Positions 47,871 to 57,571 of a stretch of DNA of 64,000 bases are shown one piece after another. Below the pieces are notes generated by a model, which saw only the letters and a program-made list of their open reading frames with translations, ran no database searches and was not told the origin of the DNA. Source of the DNA: Nitrospira sp. (GTDB lineage Bacteria; Nitrospirota; Nitrospiria; Nitrospirales; Nitrospiraceae). The stretch covers positions 53,235 through 117,234 of the forward strand of contig JACOEL010000013.1 of assembly GCA_024998625.1 (NCBI GenBank), read 5' to 3'. Made by a program: the position numbers and the translations under genes. Position 1 is the stretch's first letter. Each line of letters begins with the position of its first letter.

Positions 47871-48367
47871 AGTTTTTCCTGTACCTGCTCTTGGCCCTGG
47901 TGGTTGTCCCCTTTCAAACCACGTTGTTGCACTACTTCAGCATCTTCGGTGTGCGTCCTGACCTCGGTCTGGTGGCCGCCTGTCTCGTCGGGTTTCTCGG
48001 CGGCGAGTTGGACGGATTGATCCTGGGGCTCCTGTTGGGGTGTTTTCAGGATATGTTGTCCGCGGGAGACCTCTGGATCAATGTGGTGACCAAGGGCGGA
48101 GGCGGGTTTCTGGCCGGGCTGGCGGGACGCCATATGGCCCATATCACTCCGGCCGTGTTGACCGCCGGATTAGTGATCATTTCCTGCCTGTCGAGTGCCG
48201 TGTTTCTTTACTCGATGAATCCGGCGGGTATCGATGAGATCTGGATGAGCCTGCGTTCGACGGTGCTCGTACAGGCCGGGTTCGATGCCCTGGTAGGAGC
48301 CGGCTTATATCTGTTGTTTCGTCAGCGTTGGTCCGACGATCGAATGGTGACGGAGGGGGTGTTGTAA
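47867..48367 (+). CDS. mreD: Rod-shape-determining protein MreD
   Basis: 166 aa, four or five transmembrane helices, FGVRPDLGLVAACLVGFLGGELDGLILGLLLGCFQDMLS being the conserved core. Its start overlaps mreC by 4 nt. Inner-membrane component of the elongasome. Confidence 0.92.
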   Translation: MKFFLYLLLALVVVPFQTTLLHYFSIFGVRPDLGLVAACLVGFLGGELDGLILGLLLGCFQDMLSAGDLWINVVTKGGGGFLAGLAGRHMAHITPAVLTAGLVIISCLSSAVFLYSMNPAGIDEIWMSLRSTVLVQAGFDALVGAGLYLLFRQRWSDDRMVTEGVL

Positions 48368-48412
48368 TGGCGTGCGGGTATCCCGGCAACCATCGGAAAA
48401 AGTCTGGCGACC

Positions 48413-50284
48413 ATGGCCTCGATAGGGTTTAACGATTCGGATCTCCTCGATCTCCAGCGGAGGTTGGTCATTCTGCGTGTGGGCCTCCTGCTGGTCGTCG
48501 CGTTGCTCGCCTTGCGTCTATGGCATCTCCAGATTCGGGAAGGCCCCTACTATCGGGATTTGTCTGAAAACAACCGGACGCGCTCGGTGGTGTTGGAGCC
48601 AGCCCGTGGTCTCATCTTCGACCGGAACGGTGTGTTGCTGGCGAATAATGTGCCGAGTTTTGCCCTGTACGTTACGCTGGAAGACGTGAAAGATCGGCCG
48701 GCCTTGGTTGCGCAATTGGCCTCGTTGCTCAACCTTGAGCCGGAGGTGATTCAAAAGAAGCTGTCGACCGGCAAGGGCAGCAAGCTGCAGCCTCGCAAGG
48801 TGAAAGACCGGCTGACGTTGCGCGAGGCGACATTGATCGAGTCTCATCGATTGGATTTGCCCGGTGTGATGATTCAAGTGGAGTCGCAACGGAACTACCC
48901 CGGCGGGCCGGTTGCGGCGCATTTGCTGGGGTATGTGGGAGAAGTGTCGGCGGATCAACTTGAGAAGCCGGACTTTGCCGATCTCCACCAAGGCAGCGTG
49001 GTCGGACAGTATGGAGTGGAGAAGTGGTTCGACCGGCAGGTGCGTGGACGTGCGGGGCAGAAGAGCGTCGAAGTCGATGCACTCGGCCACGAAAAACGCG
49101 CCGTGGTGTCGGACAAGCCGGTTGCCGGAGACGATCTGTATCTCACCATCGATGCCCGGCTTCAGAAAGCCGCCGAAGAACTTCTTGGAGAGGAGTCGGG
49201 CGCCATCGTCGCGCTGGATCCGACCAACGGGGATATTCTGGCGATGGCCAGCCGTCCGGGATTCGATCCGAACATGTTGTCGAAAGAGCTCACGAATAAA
49301 CAGTGGGTTGAGATCGTTCAGAACGAGCGGCGTCCCCTGAATAATCGCGCTACGCAAGGTCAATATCCTCCAGGCTCGACGTTCAAGGTCGTCATGGCGG
49401 CGGCGGCGCTTGAATCCAACACCGTGACTCCTTCGACCATGGTTCGGTGTAATGGCGGATATCAATTCGGGAATCGGCTGTTTCACGATTGGAAGCAAGG
49501 CGGTCATGGATCAGTCGATATGAACGAGGCGTTGATTCATTCGTGCGACGTCTATTTCTATACCGTCGGGCAGCGAATGGGGATCGATACGATCGCCGAG
49601 TATGCGAAGCAGTTCGGGCTTGGACAGGAGACCGGAGTCGAACTCCCGTCCGAACGTGTCGGTATCGTACCTTCTACAGCCTGGAAGCAGAAGGCCCGCA
49701 ACCAGCCCTGGTATCCAGGTGAAACGATTTCTGCCGCGATTGGGCAGGGGTATGTCACGGTGACACCTTTGCAGATGGCCAGTGTCATCGGCACGGTGGC
49801 CAACGACGGCGTGTCGATCAAACCGCGTCTGGTGCAGGCGGTGATGAATCGCGCAACGGGGGAACGGGCCGAATTTCCTCCGACGGTGCGCGGCAAGGTG
49901 GCGGTGAAGCCGGCCACCATTGCTTTGATCAAGGAGGCGCTGGCGGATGTAGTGACGAAGGGAACCGCGACGCGAGCAAAGTCGTCTCTCGTCACGATCG
50001 GAGGAAAAACCGGGACGGCTCAAACGGCGGCGCTTCGCACCGGCCCGGAGAAGGATATCCCGAAAAAGTTCCGGGACCACGCCTGGTTCGTCGCCTTTGC
50101 TCCGGTGGAGGCCCCGCGCATTGCCGTGGCGGTCCTGGCTGAGCACATGGGGCATGGCGGATCGGCCGCGGCCCCCTTGGCAAAAGATGTGATTGAAGCC
50201 TACGTGAAGGCCTATCCCGAGGTCCTCAATGGAGTCCCTGCGGGTGGGCGGACGAAATCCGCTGACGCGCGACCGAAGACGTGA
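48413..50284 (+). CDS. mrdA: Penicillin-binding protein 2 (elongasome transpeptidase)
   Basis: 623 aa class B PBP. N-terminal membrane helix (about 22-42), dimerisation/pedestal domain (RGLIFDRNGVLLANN), then a transpeptidase domain with SxxK at Ser322 (PPGSTFK), SxN-type motif region, and KTGTAQ. Cross-links peptidoglycan during rod elongation. RodA follows with TGATG overlap. Confidence 0.95.
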   Translation: MASIGFNDSDLLDLQRRLVILRVGLLLVVALLALRLWHLQIREGPYYRDLSENNRTRSVVLEPARGLIFDRNGVLLANNVPSFALYVTLEDVKDRPALVAQLASLLNLEPEVIQKKLSTGKGSKLQPRKVKDRLTLREATLIESHRLDLPGVMIQVESQRNYPGGPVAAHLLGYVGEVSADQLEKPDFADLHQGSVVGQYGVEKWFDRQVRGRAGQKSVEVDALGHEKRAVVSDKPVAGDDLYLTIDARLQKAAEELLGEESGAIVALDPTNGDILAMASRPGFDPNMLSKELTNKQWVEIVQNERRPLNNRATQGQYPPGSTFKVVMAAAALESNTVTPSTMVRCNGGYQFGNRLFHDWKQGGHGSVDMNEALIHSCDVYFYTVGQRMGIDTIAEYAKQFGLGQETGVELPSERVGIVPSTAWKQKARNQPWYPGETISAAIGQGYVTVTPLQMASVIGTVANDGVSIKPRLVQAVMNRATGERAEFPPTVRGKVAVKPATIALIKEALADVVTKGTATRAKSSLVTIGGKTGTAQTAALRTGPEKDIPKKFRDHAWFVAFAPVEAPRIAVAVLAEHMGHGGSAAAPLAKDVIEAYVKAYPEVLNGVPAGGRTKSADARPKT

Positions 50285-51402
50285 TGATTGATCGGGTGAT
50301 CGACAGTCGAGGGTTAGATAGTTTCGATCTCCGTTTCATGGGGTTGATCGCGGTCATCCTGTCGGTCGGGGTGCTGTCGATCTACAGCGTCACGCATTCT
50401 CAGGACACCGCCTTTCCTTTTTATCTCAAACAGCTCGTGTGGATTCTGCTGGGTACGATCGCGTTCCTGGTAATGTACCTGTCCGACTATCACAAGATTG
50501 CACGCCTGGCCTATCCGACCTATGCGGTGATTCTGATCATGCTGGCGGTCGTGTTGGTCATGGGCAAGTCCAGCCGTGGAGCCCAACGGTGGATTCCAAT
50601 CGGGCCCTTCGCCTTTCAACCGTCGGAGTTTGCCAAACTGGTCCTGGTGTTGGTGCTGGCGAACTATTACTCCCGGGTGTCTCGCGCGGGGTGGCTGCAT
50701 CGGGTGGTCCTGCCGGGGTTGATTGTGTTGCCCGGCCTGCTGTTGATCCTCAAGCAACCGGACCTGGGGAGCGGGTTGAGTTTTCTGGCCGTCTATGCGG
50801 CCATGTTATTGATGGTCGGTGTGCGCTCGAAGACGTTGGGGGTGATTTTGCTGCTCTCCGTCATGCTCTTCCCGTTTGTATGGGAAATGGTCTGGGCTTC
50901 CCTGCACGACTATCAGCGGGAGCGTGTCATGGCCTTTGTCGATCCGGATTACGATCCGGGAGGAAAAGGCTATCATGCGCTCCAGTCCAGAATTGCCATC
51001 GGCTCAGGGGAGTTGTCGGGAAAAGGTCTGTACGGCGGCACACAAAGCCAGCTGAAGTTCCTTCCCGAAGGGCATACCGACTTCGTGTTTGCGGTGTATG
51101 CGGAGGAATGGGGCTTTGTCGGAGTGCTGGTGCTCTTGGCCCTCTTTATCGCGCTGATATGGGTGTCGTTAGAAATTGCCGCGCGTGCGAAAGATACCTT
51201 GGGAGCGTTACTCGCGGCAGGGATTGTGGCGATGCTGTGTTTTTGTGTGGTCGTCAACATCGGGATGACCGCGGGGATGTTTCCCATTGTCGGTATTCCG
51301 CTTCCGTTGGTCAGTTACGGAGGAAGTGCGACTATCATGACGATGGCTTCGTTGGGACTGTTGTTGAACGTCAAGCGACGTCGGTTGACCTTGTTCTATT
51401 AG
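50284..51402 (+). CDS. rodA: Peptidoglycan glycosyltransferase RodA
   Basis: 372 aa (373 if the overlapping GTG at 50281 is used). SEDS protein with about ten transmembrane helices; LKQPDLGSGL carries the key Asp, and GNFPIVGIPLPLVSYGGSATI-like region (GMFPIVGIPLPLVSYGGS) is at the C terminus. Polymerises glycan with PBP2. Confidence 0.95.
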   Translation: MIDRVIDSRGLDSFDLRFMGLIAVILSVGVLSIYSVTHSQDTAFPFYLKQLVWILLGTIAFLVMYLSDYHKIARLAYPTYAVILIMLAVVLVMGKSSRGAQRWIPIGPFAFQPSEFAKLVLVLVLANYYSRVSRAGWLHRVVLPGLIVLPGLLLILKQPDLGSGLSFLAVYAAMLLMVGVRSKTLGVILLLSVMLFPFVWEMVWASLHDYQRERVMAFVDPDYDPGGKGYHALQSRIAIGSGELSGKGLYGGTQSQLKFLPEGHTDFVFAVYAEEWGFVGVLVLLALFIALIWVSLEIAARAKDTLGALLAAGIVAMLCFCVVVNIGMTAGMFPIVGIPLPLVSYGGSATIMTMASLGLLLNVKRRRLTLFY

Positions 51403-51547
51403 GCCATGCCTGGACAGGGGCCGACTAGGTATGAAATAACCATGTGAACCGGATTGGTGTCGGACCGACGGCGAGACGAGAAAGAACCCGGACTCTGCGT
51501 CCGCGTTCGTCCGCCGTTCCGACCGATCCGAGGGTAAAGGAGTGTCT

Positions 51548-53059
51548 ATGGGTGTGGAGATAGCCATCAGTATAGCGCGGGAAGAAACCCGCGTCGCGGT
51601 ACTCGACAACGGGGTTGTCACTGACCTCTATGGCGACCGCGCCAAAGATCAAGATTTCGTCGGGAATATCTACAAGGGCCGTGTGGCGAAAGTGCTGCCC
51701 GGCATGCAGGCGGCGTTCATCGATATCGGGTTGGAAAAAGCGGCCTTCATGCATGTCTCCGACCTCTCGATGGATGTCGAACCTGGGGATACCCTCGTCG
51801 AGGGCGACGATGACGACAACAAGGACTCGGAGGTCCCCAAGCCCAAGAGGCAAAGCTCGAAACCCATTGAAGAGTTGCTGTCTGAGGGGCAGGAAGTCAT
51901 GGTGCAGATCTCCAAAGGTCCGATCGGCACCAAGGGGTCGCGTGTGACGACCTATGTGTCCTTGCCGGGTCGGTATCTGGTGTTCATGCCGACGGTCGAG
52001 CATATCGGCGTCTCCCGCCGGATTCCTCGTGATGAAGAGCGGGTGCGTCTGAAAGAAATCATGAAACGGGCGCGGCGCCCTGGGTTCGGGTACATCGTGC
52101 GGACAGTCAGTGAAGGGGTCAAGGAGGAGGAGTTGCGCTCGGACGTCGAGTTCCTGCATGTCTTATGGCAGGACGTCTTGACGAAGCGGGACCAGCAACC
52201 GGCTCCGAGCCTGTTGCATAGCGACTTGAGTCTGAGTTTCCGCGTTGTGCGCGATCTCTTCGGTCGTCGGGTCGACCGGTTATTGATCGATTCTCGCGAG
52301 GAGTACAACGCGATCAAGGGGTTCGTCCAGCGTTTTTCGCCGGAGCAAACCTCGCGGATTCATTTTTACGACAAAGAAGAGAGTCTGTTCGATTATCTGG
52401 GCGTGGAGCAGGAAATCGCCCGTGCGATGAGCCGCAAGGTGTGGCTCAAGTCCGGTGGGTATTTGGTCATCGACCATACCGAGGCCATGACGGTGATCGA
52501 CGTGAATACCGGCCGGTTTGTCGGAAAACGCGATCAGGAAGAAACGATCCTCAGAAACAACCTGGAAGCGGCGCGCGAAATTGCCTATCAGATAAAGTTA
52601 CGCGGGATCGGCGGCATCATCATCGTGGATTTCATCGACATGGAGCGGGAGAAAAATCGTGACAAGGTCTACCATGCGTTGGTGGACGCCATGTCGTCGG
52701 ACAAAGCCCGCACCAGAATTTCCAGGGTGTCCGATCTCGGGTTGATCGAAATTTCCCGCGAGCGTGTGCGAGAGGACTTGCTGCGTTCGTTGTCGGAGCC
52801 CTGCCACTATTGTGACGGTCGCGGCTACACCAAGTCGCCAATGTCGGTGGCTTACGAAATTTTCCGTGAAGTGCGTCGGCTCGGACACGAGATCGAGCAA
52901 CAACGCGTGGTCGTCGGTGCGCATCCTGCCGTTGCGCTGCTCTTGCAAGAACAGGAGCAATCGGGCGTCGAAGAGCTCGAACGGCGATATAGTGCAAAAA
53001 TTCTGGTCACTCCAGACGATCGGTTGCATCTGGAGCAATTCGATCTGGTCGTGATGTAA
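51548..53059 (+). CDS. rng: Ribonuclease G (RNase E/G family)
   Basis: 503 aa from the ATG at 51548 behind AAAGGAG. S1 domain interrupted by an acidic, Lys-rich insert (about 78-112), then the RNase-H-like and DNase-I-like catalytic parts with VIDVNTGRFVG and IIIVDFIDM (metal Asp), and Zn-link CHYC (about 420). Lacks the long RNE C-terminal scaffold, so RNase G type. Commonly next to mre genes. Confidence 0.93.
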   Translation: MGVEIAISIAREETRVAVLDNGVVTDLYGDRAKDQDFVGNIYKGRVAKVLPGMQAAFIDIGLEKAAFMHVSDLSMDVEPGDTLVEGDDDDNKDSEVPKPKRQSSKPIEELLSEGQEVMVQISKGPIGTKGSRVTTYVSLPGRYLVFMPTVEHIGVSRRIPRDEERVRLKEIMKRARRPGFGYIVRTVSEGVKEEELRSDVEFLHVLWQDVLTKRDQQPAPSLLHSDLSLSFRVVRDLFGRRVDRLLIDSREEYNAIKGFVQRFSPEQTSRIHFYDKEESLFDYLGVEQEIARAMSRKVWLKSGGYLVIDHTEAMTVIDVNTGRFVGKRDQEETILRNNLEAAREIAYQIKLRGIGGIIIVDFIDMEREKNRDKVYHALVDAMSSDKARTRISRVSDLGLIEISRERVREDLLRSLSEPCHYCDGRGYTKSPMSVAYEIFREVRRLGHEIEQQRVVVGAHPAVALLLQEQEQSGVEELERRYSAKILVTPDDRLHLEQFDLVVM

Positions 53060-53178
53060 TCCGCCGAGGGACCGGGCGTGACCTGTTCCGAGTGGGCATC
53101 CTGCCGCTGAGCGCGGTCTTTCTCCAGTACAACGGATATGAGCATCGCACCGACGACGTGTGATGAGTTGAGACGATA

Positions 53179-54315
53179 GTGAGTCATCGATCTCTCCGTC
53201 CCTGGTTGGTGTTACGCGCCATTCCCGGTGTGGGGGATGCGATCCTCCTCAAGCTTGTGCAGGCGTTCGGGACGCCCGACGCTGTGCTCTCGGCGCCGCA
53301 GTCGGCGTTGGAGGAGATCGGATGCCGGCCTCCGCTGGTCGAAGCCATTCGTCGCGGGCTGGCTCCGGATGCGATCCGGGAACTCGACAAGGAATTGGAT
53401 CAGTTGCAGCGCCGAAAGGTCACGGTGCTGACGTATCTCGATGCACCGTATCCCGCGCCGCTCAGGACGATCCCTGACCCGCCTCCGCTGTTGTATGTTC
53501 AGGGCTCGCTGCTGGAAGCCGATCGGCATGCCGTAGCGATTGTCGGCACGAGAAAAGCCAGCGCCGCCGGACGCATCGTGGCGGAGGAGTTCGCGCGCGA
53601 CTTGGCAGAGATGGGTTTTACGATCGTCAGTGGTTTGGCTCGTGGAGTCGATGCGGCCGCGCATCGCGGGGCCCTTGCCGGTAAGGGGCGAACGCTTGCC
53701 GTCATGGGCTGCGGACTGGATCGGACCTATCCGGCGGACCACCGGCACTTGCGTGAGGCGATCGAACAGCAGGGAGCCGTTTTGTCTGAACTCCCGTTGG
53801 GGGCGGCACCGCACAGCTATCACTTCCCGCGCCGCAACCGCATCATCAGCGGATTATCGTTGGGCGTAGTAGTGACGGAGGCGGCCATTGAGAGCGGGTC
53901 TCTTATTACGGCGAGATTGGCCGGTGAGCAGGGGCGCGAAGTGTTTGCGGTGCCGGGTTTTATCAAAGCTGAACAGAGTCGTGGCCCGAACAGTTTGATC
54001 AAGGATGGTGCTCGTCTGGTTGAGTCGGCGCAGGATATTCTGGAGGAACTGTTGCCGCAGCTTGATCCGGCCTTTCGTCAGCGGCTGGCAGGGGGAGCAG
54101 GGACCGTCGCCCGGCCGAAGGTGCAATTCAGTCCCGATGAAACGTTGGTATACGACGTTTTGTCCGTCTTGCCACAATCGGTCGACGACGTAATTCGGCG
54201 CAGTGGATTGCCTGCCGCTCAGGTAGCGGCGATCTTGTTATCGCTCGAATTGAAGAATTGTATTCGTCAGGTACCCGGCAACGAGTATGTGCGTCTCACA
54301 TCGGGCATGTATTGA
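53179..54315 (+). CDS. dprA: DNA-processing protein DprA
   Basis: 378 aa. N-terminal SAM/HhH-like region, central Rossmann-like DNA-binding domain (AIVGTRKASAAGR, SGLARGVDAAAHRGAL, GCGLDRTYPADHRHL, FPRRNRIISGLS), and C-terminal winged helix. Loads RecA on incoming ssDNA in transformation. GTG start with weak ribosome site. Next to topA as often seen. Confidence 0.94.
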   Translation: MSHRSLRPWLVLRAIPGVGDAILLKLVQAFGTPDAVLSAPQSALEEIGCRPPLVEAIRRGLAPDAIRELDKELDQLQRRKVTVLTYLDAPYPAPLRTIPDPPPLLYVQGSLLEADRHAVAIVGTRKASAAGRIVAEEFARDLAEMGFTIVSGLARGVDAAAHRGALAGKGRTLAVMGCGLDRTYPADHRHLREAIEQQGAVLSELPLGAAPHSYHFPRRNRIISGLSLGVVVTEAAIESGSLITARLAGEQGREVFAVPGFIKAEQSRGPNSLIKDGARLVESAQDILEELLPQLDPAFRQRLAGGAGTVARPKVQFSPDETLVYDVLSVLPQSVDDVIRRSGLPAAQVAAILLSLELKNCIRQVPGNEYVRLTSGMY

Positions 54316-54325
54316 GAGATTAGAG

Positions 54326-54353
54326 CTGACAGGGGCTCGATATTTGTTATAGT
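54326..54353 (+). promoter_or_regulatory. Putative promoter of topA
   Basis: CTGACA (54326-54331), 16-nt spacer and TATAGT (54348-54353), 44 nt before the topA start. Confidence 0.6.
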
Positions 54354-54397
54354 GGGTGTGGTAGTCTGGGCTTAGGTATTGAGGAACGTGGAGCCGC

Positions 54398-56737
54398 ATG
54401 GCCAAATCGCTGATCATCGTTGAGTCGCCGACCAAGGCGCGGACCATCACGAAATATCTCGGTCGTGGCTACTCCGTCATGGCCTCCGTCGGCCATGTCA
54501 AAGACCTTCCTACCAGCAAGCTGGGCGTTGATCTCGACAACGATTTCGAACCCCAGTACGTCACGATCAAGGGCAAGTCGAAAGTCCTTGCCGACATTAA
54601 AAAGAAAGCTCAGGAAGTCGACACCGTGTTTCTCGCGCCGGACCCTGATCGCGAGGGCGAGGCGATTGCCTGGCATATTGCTCAGGAACTGCACGGCAAG
54701 GGGAAGAAGAAAGACGGCAAAGTCTATCGTGTGCTGTTCAATGAGATCACGGAATCGGCGATCAAGCGGGCACTGAAGTCGCCGGGTGAAATCGATATGA
54801 AGCTGGTTCAGGCTCAGCAGGCGAGACGAGTCCTCGATCGCATCGTGGGGTACCAGGGCAGTCAGTTGCTGTGGAAAAAGGTGCGCCGCGGCCTCAGTAT
54901 GGGCCGTGTGCAGTCTGTGGCTGTGCGGTTGATTTGCGACCGGGAGAAGGAGCGAGAAGCGTTCCGGGCGGAAGAGTACTGGTCCATCGTCGCGTTGTTG
55001 GCCGGGGACAACCCGCCGGCGTTTGAAGCAAAATTGCATTCCGTGAACGGTCAGGATGCCGACATCGGCACAGGTGAGCGGGCCCAGCAGATCCTCGATG
55101 CCGTGCAGGGTAAGTCGTTCGTCGTGCAATCGATCGAGCGCAAGGAGAAGAAACGTAATCCGGTCGCACCTTTCATCACGAGCCGGCTTCAGCAGGAAGC
55201 CGCCAGAAAGCTGCATTTTAGCCCGAAGAAGACGATGACGCTGGCGCAGCAGTTGTATGAAGGCATTGAAATCGGGGCAGAGGGGCCGACCGGTCTCATT
55301 ACCTATATGAGAACGGACTCGCCGAGGATTTCACAGGAAGCGACCGAAGATGCCAGAGTTGTGATTCGAGAGCGGTTCGGAGTTGAGTATCTGCCCGCTA
55401 CGCCGAACGTGTACAAGACGCAGAAAGCCGCGCAAGAGGCGCATGAAGCCATTCGGCCGACGTCCGCGGCTCGCGACCCCGAATCCATCAGGCAATACCT
55501 GGAGCAGGATCAGTACAACTTGTACAAGCTCATCTGGAATCGTTTCATTGCTTCGCAGATGGTCCCTGCGATCATGGATGTGACGCGCGTGGATTCGTCT
55601 CCGGTGGGAACGCCGGACCGATATGTGTTCCGCACGACCGGCACCGTGGTCAAATTCGCCGGCCATACGGCGGTGTACTTAGAGGGAACCGACAAGGAAT
55701 TGCCGTCGCACAAGCCCAAGAATGAACAGGAGGCGGAGGACGAATCAGATCGCCAGCTGCCCGCATTGCGCGAAGGTGAATCGTTGCATCTGGTCGCTCA
55801 GGAAGCCCAGACCTTGCCCGGGCTTGTTTCTAAACAGCATTTCACCCAGCCGCCGCCCCGCTATAATGAGGCGTTGCTGATTCGCGAGCTGGAAGAGAAG
55901 GGGATCGGCCGGCCCTCCACTTACGCGTCGATCATTTCGACGATCCAAGACCGGAAGTATGTCGAGAAGGTTGAAGGGCGGTTTCTCCCGACCGAAACCG
56001 GGAGAACGGTGAATGACTTTCTGTTGAAGGGATTTCCGGATCTGCTGGATACGGAATTTACGTCCCACATGGAAGAGCAGCTCGATGAGGTCGAAGAGGG
56101 TACAAAGCCATGGGTTTCAGCGGTGCGCGATTTTTACGCACCGTTTGTGAGGGAAATGGAACTCGCTCAGGGCATTCCTGGACCGAAGGACATCGTCGAG
56201 CCGCCCACGAACCTTCCTTGTGAAAAATGCGGCCGCATGCTGGAAATCAAATGGGGCCGGAACGGGAAGTTCCTCGCGTGCCCCGCCTATAAGGACGATC
56301 CTCCCTGCAAGAACACGCAAAATTTTGAAAAATTGCCGGATGGGACGATTAAGATTGTTCCTAAGCTGGAAGAGGCGACGGACGAGAAGTGCGAAAAGTG
56401 CTCCAGTCCGATGGTCGTGAAATCGGGCCGCTTCGGTAAGTTCCTGGCCTGTTCCGCGTATCCGGAATGTAAGACGACCAAAGCTATTGCGCTGGGCGTG
56501 AAATGCCCTCAGCCCGGGTGCGGGGGAGATTTGGTTCAGAAGCGCACGAAAAAGGGGCGAAATTTTTATTCGTGCAGTCGCTACCCGCAATGTGAGTACG
56601 CGCTCTGGGACCGCCCCATCAATAAGCCCTGTCCCAAGTGTCAGGCGCCGTTTCTTATTGAGAAGGTCAGCAAGCAAGCCGGCCGTTCCGTGCAATGCCG
56701 CAATGAAGAAGAGTGCGGCTATCGGGAGGCCGGATAG
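54398..56737 (+). CDS. topA: DNA topoisomerase I
   Basis: 779 aa type IA enzyme. TOPRIM domain (IVESPTKARTI, PDPDREGEAIAWH), active-site Tyr in LITYMRTDSPRIS (about 305), and a C-terminal run of four Cys4 zinc ribbons (about 607-775). Relaxes negative supercoils. Downstream 322-nt gap separates it from the bacterioferritin genes. Confidence 0.97.
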   Translation: MAKSLIIVESPTKARTITKYLGRGYSVMASVGHVKDLPTSKLGVDLDNDFEPQYVTIKGKSKVLADIKKKAQEVDTVFLAPDPDREGEAIAWHIAQELHGKGKKKDGKVYRVLFNEITESAIKRALKSPGEIDMKLVQAQQARRVLDRIVGYQGSQLLWKKVRRGLSMGRVQSVAVRLICDREKEREAFRAEEYWSIVALLAGDNPPAFEAKLHSVNGQDADIGTGERAQQILDAVQGKSFVVQSIERKEKKRNPVAPFITSRLQQEAARKLHFSPKKTMTLAQQLYEGIEIGAEGPTGLITYMRTDSPRISQEATEDARVVIRERFGVEYLPATPNVYKTQKAAQEAHEAIRPTSAARDPESIRQYLEQDQYNLYKLIWNRFIASQMVPAIMDVTRVDSSPVGTPDRYVFRTTGTVVKFAGHTAVYLEGTDKELPSHKPKNEQEAEDESDRQLPALREGESLHLVAQEAQTLPGLVSKQHFTQPPPRYNEALLIRELEEKGIGRPSTYASIISTIQDRKYVEKVEGRFLPTETGRTVNDFLLKGFPDLLDTEFTSHMEEQLDEVEEGTKPWVSAVRDFYAPFVREMELAQGIPGPKDIVEPPTNLPCEKCGRMLEIKWGRNGKFLACPAYKDDPPCKNTQNFEKLPDGTIKIVPKLEEATDEKCEKCSSPMVVKSGRFGKFLACSAYPECKTTKAIALGVKCPQPGCGGDLVQKRTKKGRNFYSCSRYPQCEYALWDRPINKPCPKCQAPFLIEKVSKQAGRSVQCRNEEECGYREAG

Positions 56738-56872
56738 TCCAGGTGCATCCGTTCCCCTGCCGAGGTTCGCTCGCTTCGATCAATTTGTCCCGTACGTAAC
56801 TCTCCTCGATTCCAGTTCGTTTCCCGTCGATCGATTGCGAGACTCTCGGTTCCCGATTCTGTCTTGATGAGA

Positions 56873-56962
56873 AGAATGAGAAGCGTTCTCGGCGATCTTG
56901 ATAACCCGCCTCATTTATACGTACTTCTCTTGTTGACAAGCGCTTCGAGAATCTCTAATTAA
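56873..56962 (+). promoter_or_regulatory. Promoter region of the bacterioferritin pair, weak Fur-like site
   Basis: In the 322-nt gap 56738-57059: TTGACA (56934-56939), 17-nt spacer, TAATTA (56957-56962). A 19-nt stretch at 56873-56891 agrees with the Fur consensus at 13 of 19 positions and shares CGTTCTC with the better box at 63326. The promoter is fairly convincing, the Fur site weak and distant. The rest of the gap shows nothing recognisable. Confidence 0.5.
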
Positions 56963-57059
56963 GGTGTAGGGGAAAGAGTCAACCGATCGCACGTCGGCGT
57001 CGACGTGGACCAATAGGCCGGTGGAAAGCAATACACTCCAACGCTGGAGGGAGGGACCT

Positions 57060-57536
57060 ATGAAAGCCAAACAAGGGGTCATTGAGATTCTTAATAAAGT
57101 CCTCACCGCGGATCTCACCGCGATCAACCAATATTTCGTTCACGCGAAAATGTGCTCGAACTGGGGTTATGAGCGGCTGCATCACAAAGTTCGAGAGCGT
57201 AGCATCGAGGAAATGAAGGATGCAGACGAACTGATCGGTCACATTCTGTACTTGGAAGGGGTGCCGAACGTTCAGCGTATGAACACGGTGCATGTCGGGG
57301 AAACTGTTCCCGAGCAGTTAAAGCTTGATCTCAAGGCTGAACAGGAAATGCTCACGCTTCTTAGCGACGGTGTCGTGCATTGTACGAAGGTGGGCGATTT
57401 CACCACGCGCCACATGTTTGAAGATATGGCGAAGGATGTGGATGAGCACATCGACTGGATCGAGACCCAAATTGAGACGATCAAGCAAGTGGGGCTTGAG
57501 AATTACCTGGCTGAGCAGATTCACAAAGACAGTTAA
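57060..57536 (+). CDS. Bacterioferritin, haem-ligand subunit
   Basis: 158 aa, co-linear with E. coli Bfr, ATG at 57060 after GGAGGGAGGG. The haem ligand Met52 (IEEMKDAD) is present. Of the six ferroxidase ligands only Glu51, Glu94 and His130 remain; positions 18, 54 and 127 are Asp, Asp and Val. So it probably binds haem and builds the shell but cannot form a normal di-iron site. Paired with the next gene, 35 nt downstream, as in two-subunit bacterioferritins. Confidence 0.94.
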   Translation: MKAKQGVIEILNKVLTADLTAINQYFVHAKMCSNWGYERLHHKVRERSIEEMKDADELIGHILYLEGVPNVQRMNTVHVGETVPEQLKLDLKAEQEMLTLLSDGVVHCTKVGDFTTRHMFEDMAKDVDEHIDWIETQIETIKQVGLENYLAEQIHKDS

Positions 57537-57571
57537 ACGAGCGCCGGCCCGGCGTGGGAATGGGAGTGTGC

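Noticed and set aside
48518..49507. 329-aa open frame antisense to mrdA
   Set aside because: Fully inside the PBP2 gene, no ribosome site or domain.
50439..51428. 329-aa open frame in another frame of rodA
   Set aside because: Shadow of the SEDS gene; composition (Arg/Gly/Ala-rich) is typical of an out-of-frame reading.
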